A stretch of DNA of 64,000 nt, taken from positions 11,839-75,838 of the forward strand of contig JBMDXQ010000026.1 in the NCBI GenBank assembly GCA_048594975.1, given 5' to 3'. This document shows, in pieces, positions 63,255 through 64,000 of this stretch. Made by a program: the position numbers and the translations under genes. Every line of letters begins with the position of its first letter. Position 1 is the first letter of the stretch. A model generated the notes under the pieces. The model had not been told where the DNA came from. It made no database searches and saw only the letters and a list, made by a program, of their open reading frames with translations. The DNA comes from JBMDXB01 sp048594975. GTDB lineage: Bacteria > Acidobacteriota > Vicinamibacteria > Vicinamibacterales > 2-12-FULL-66-21.

Positions 63255-63864
63255 GAACCGGCCGATCACGTCGCGCGACCGGCGAACCGGCGTCGAACGC
63301 CGGAAGCTCCGCGACCGCCGGAGCGGCGCCGACCGGCGCGTCCGGGCCGAGGCGGTGCCGCAGGAGCTGCGGGCCGCGCAGCGGCGCACCGGCCCGCGCC
63401 GTTCGGGAACGGACCGGCGCAGCGACGCCGGCTGGGAGCCGGTCACGGTTGGCGCGGCGGCCGCGCCGTCCGAGGCGATCGACGGGCTGATCGCGGCTGC
63501 CGCCGCGGCCCGGCTGCGCGCGCACGCCCGCTACTCGAACTTCCTCGTCGGCGCCGCGCTCGAGGCCGCGGACGGGCAGGTGGTCGGCGGCTGCAACATC
63601 GAGAACTCGACCTACGGACTCACGTTGTGCGCCGAACGCGTGGCGCTGGTCAAGGCGCTTTCCGAGGGCATCCACTCGTTCACCCGGATCGCGATCGTCG
63701 CCGACACCGTGGCGCTGACGCCGCCGTGCGGGCCGTGCCGCCAGCTGCTGTGGGAGTACTGCGGCGACATCGAGGTCGTCATCGCCAACCTCGACGGCGC
63801 GCACGCGCGGCACCGCCTCGCCGCGCTGCTGCCGCTGCCGTTCGACGGCAGACTGCTAGAATAG
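63241..63864 (+). CDS. cdd: cytidine deaminase with Arg-rich N-terminal extension
   Basis: 207 residues; deaminates cytidine and deoxycytidine to uridine forms. The C-terminal about 130 residues (about 78-207) form a normal-length zinc cytidine deaminase: C130-A-E132 (TLCAERVAL, catalytic Glu) and C163-G-P-C166 (PPCGPCRQ). The first about 77 residues are an unusual basic stretch made of D-R-R/E-R-R repeats (DRRTGVERRKLRDRRSGADRR, then PRRSGTDRRSD). TTG 63241 has GGAGGAG upstream and overlaps the phosphorylase gene; a GTG at 63355 is the only later start before the core, so at least part of the extension is made. The repeats could bind nucleic acid or another protein. Confidence 0.9.
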   Translation: MRDSRNRPITSRDRRTGVERRKLRDRRSGADRRVRAEAVPQELRAAQRRTGPRRSGTDRRSDAGWEPVTVGAAAAPSEAIDGLIAAAAAARLRAHARYSNFLVGAALEAADGQVVGGCNIENSTYGLTLCAERVALVKALSEGIHSFTRIAIVADTVALTPPCGPCRQLLWEYCGDIEVVIANLDGAHARHRLAALLPLPFDGRLLE

Positions 63865-63868
63865 CCGG

Positions 63869-64000
63869 ATGCTCCCCACGATCGATTGGCAGGGGGACGT
63901 GGTGGTCATGGTCGACCAGCGCAAGCTCCCGTCGCAGGAAGTCTACGTGCGCTGCCGGACGGCGCAGGACGTGGCGAAGGCGATTCGCACGATGGTGGTG
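63869..64000 (+). CDS. mtnA: methylthioribose-1-phosphate isomerase, N-terminal part
   Basis: Partial gene running off the right edge; the first 44 codons begin MLPTIDWQGDVVVMVDQRKLP and continue EVYVRCRTAQDVAKAIRTMVV. This is the highly conserved N terminus of MtnA, which isomerises 5-methylthioribose-1-phosphate to the ribulose form in methionine salvage. It begins four bases after the deaminase stop, so it appears to belong to the same transcript as the nucleoside salvage genes. Confidence 0.9.
   Translation, partial: MLPTIDWQGDVVVMVDQRKLPSQEVYVRCRTAQDVAKAIRTMVV

Overview
The window is GC-rich, densely coded DNA from a Gram-negative bacterium. Outer-membrane beta-barrels, TPR-barrel proteins, a lipoprotein, periplasmic c-type cytochromes and a complete mreBCD/PBP2/RodA rod-shape cluster all point to a diderm. 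PadR regulators next to decayed MacB/FtsX-like 'ADOP' permeases, Hanks-type kinases with long extracellular tails, PQQ dehydrogenases and several M19/M28 peptidases are a combination typical of soil Acidobacteriota (perhaps Vicinamibacteria). That assignment is inference from gene content; no rRNA gene is present.

Region by region. 1-7.3 kb: an M28 peptidase; a leftward operon of an MFS carrier, a GntP-type permease and an M19 dipeptidase; a divergent PQQ dehydrogenase with an inserted cytochrome c domain; and a YhcH-family protein. 7.3-9.8 kb: an ADOP graveyard, with an intact PadR gene, an internally deleted permease, a membrane gene split by an in-frame TAG, a winged-helix regulator and a frameshifted permease remnant. 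9.8-17.2 kb: small secreted proteins, a hemerythrin, an amidohydrolase, a Ser/Thr kinase beside an outer-membrane barrel, and an aldo/keto reductase. 17.2-24 kb: a pentaheme cytochrome plus a heme-bearing porin (possible outer-membrane electron conduit), a lipoprotein and a GH78 rhamnosidase. 24-30.9 kb: a sigma-54 activator without a sensory domain, followed by a polysaccharide cassette (family 2 glycosyltransferase, TPR beta-barrel, NAD sugar epimerase) with two good -24/-12 promoter candidates. 31-35.4 kb: a second kinase, a kinase fragment, a secreted protein of unknown function and tRNA-Leu(CAG).

35.5-50 kb is the housekeeping core: chemoreceptor, SppA, PpiD-like chaperone, GAF-GGDEF cyclase, mreB-mreC-mreD-mrdA-rodA and RNase G. 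50-59.5 kb holds an ECF sigma / anti-sigma / DUF4097 operon, an MGMT-like protein, a phosphodiesterase-type alkaline phosphatase, and an HD-GYP and HEAT-repeat pair that appear to share an N-terminal domain. 59.7-64 kb is a nucleoside salvage operon: thymidine phosphorylase, CNT transporter, purine nucleoside phosphorylase and cytidine deaminase, then the start of mtnA.

The most unusual structural feature is a set of short intergenic arrays built from degenerate 7-bp (in one case 8-bp, in one 14-bp) tandem units. Most are arranged so that the left half is complementary to the right half. They recur at about 7.3, 20.0, 30.9, 39.0, 43.4, 44.8 and 46.85 kb with unrelated unit sequences but the same architecture.
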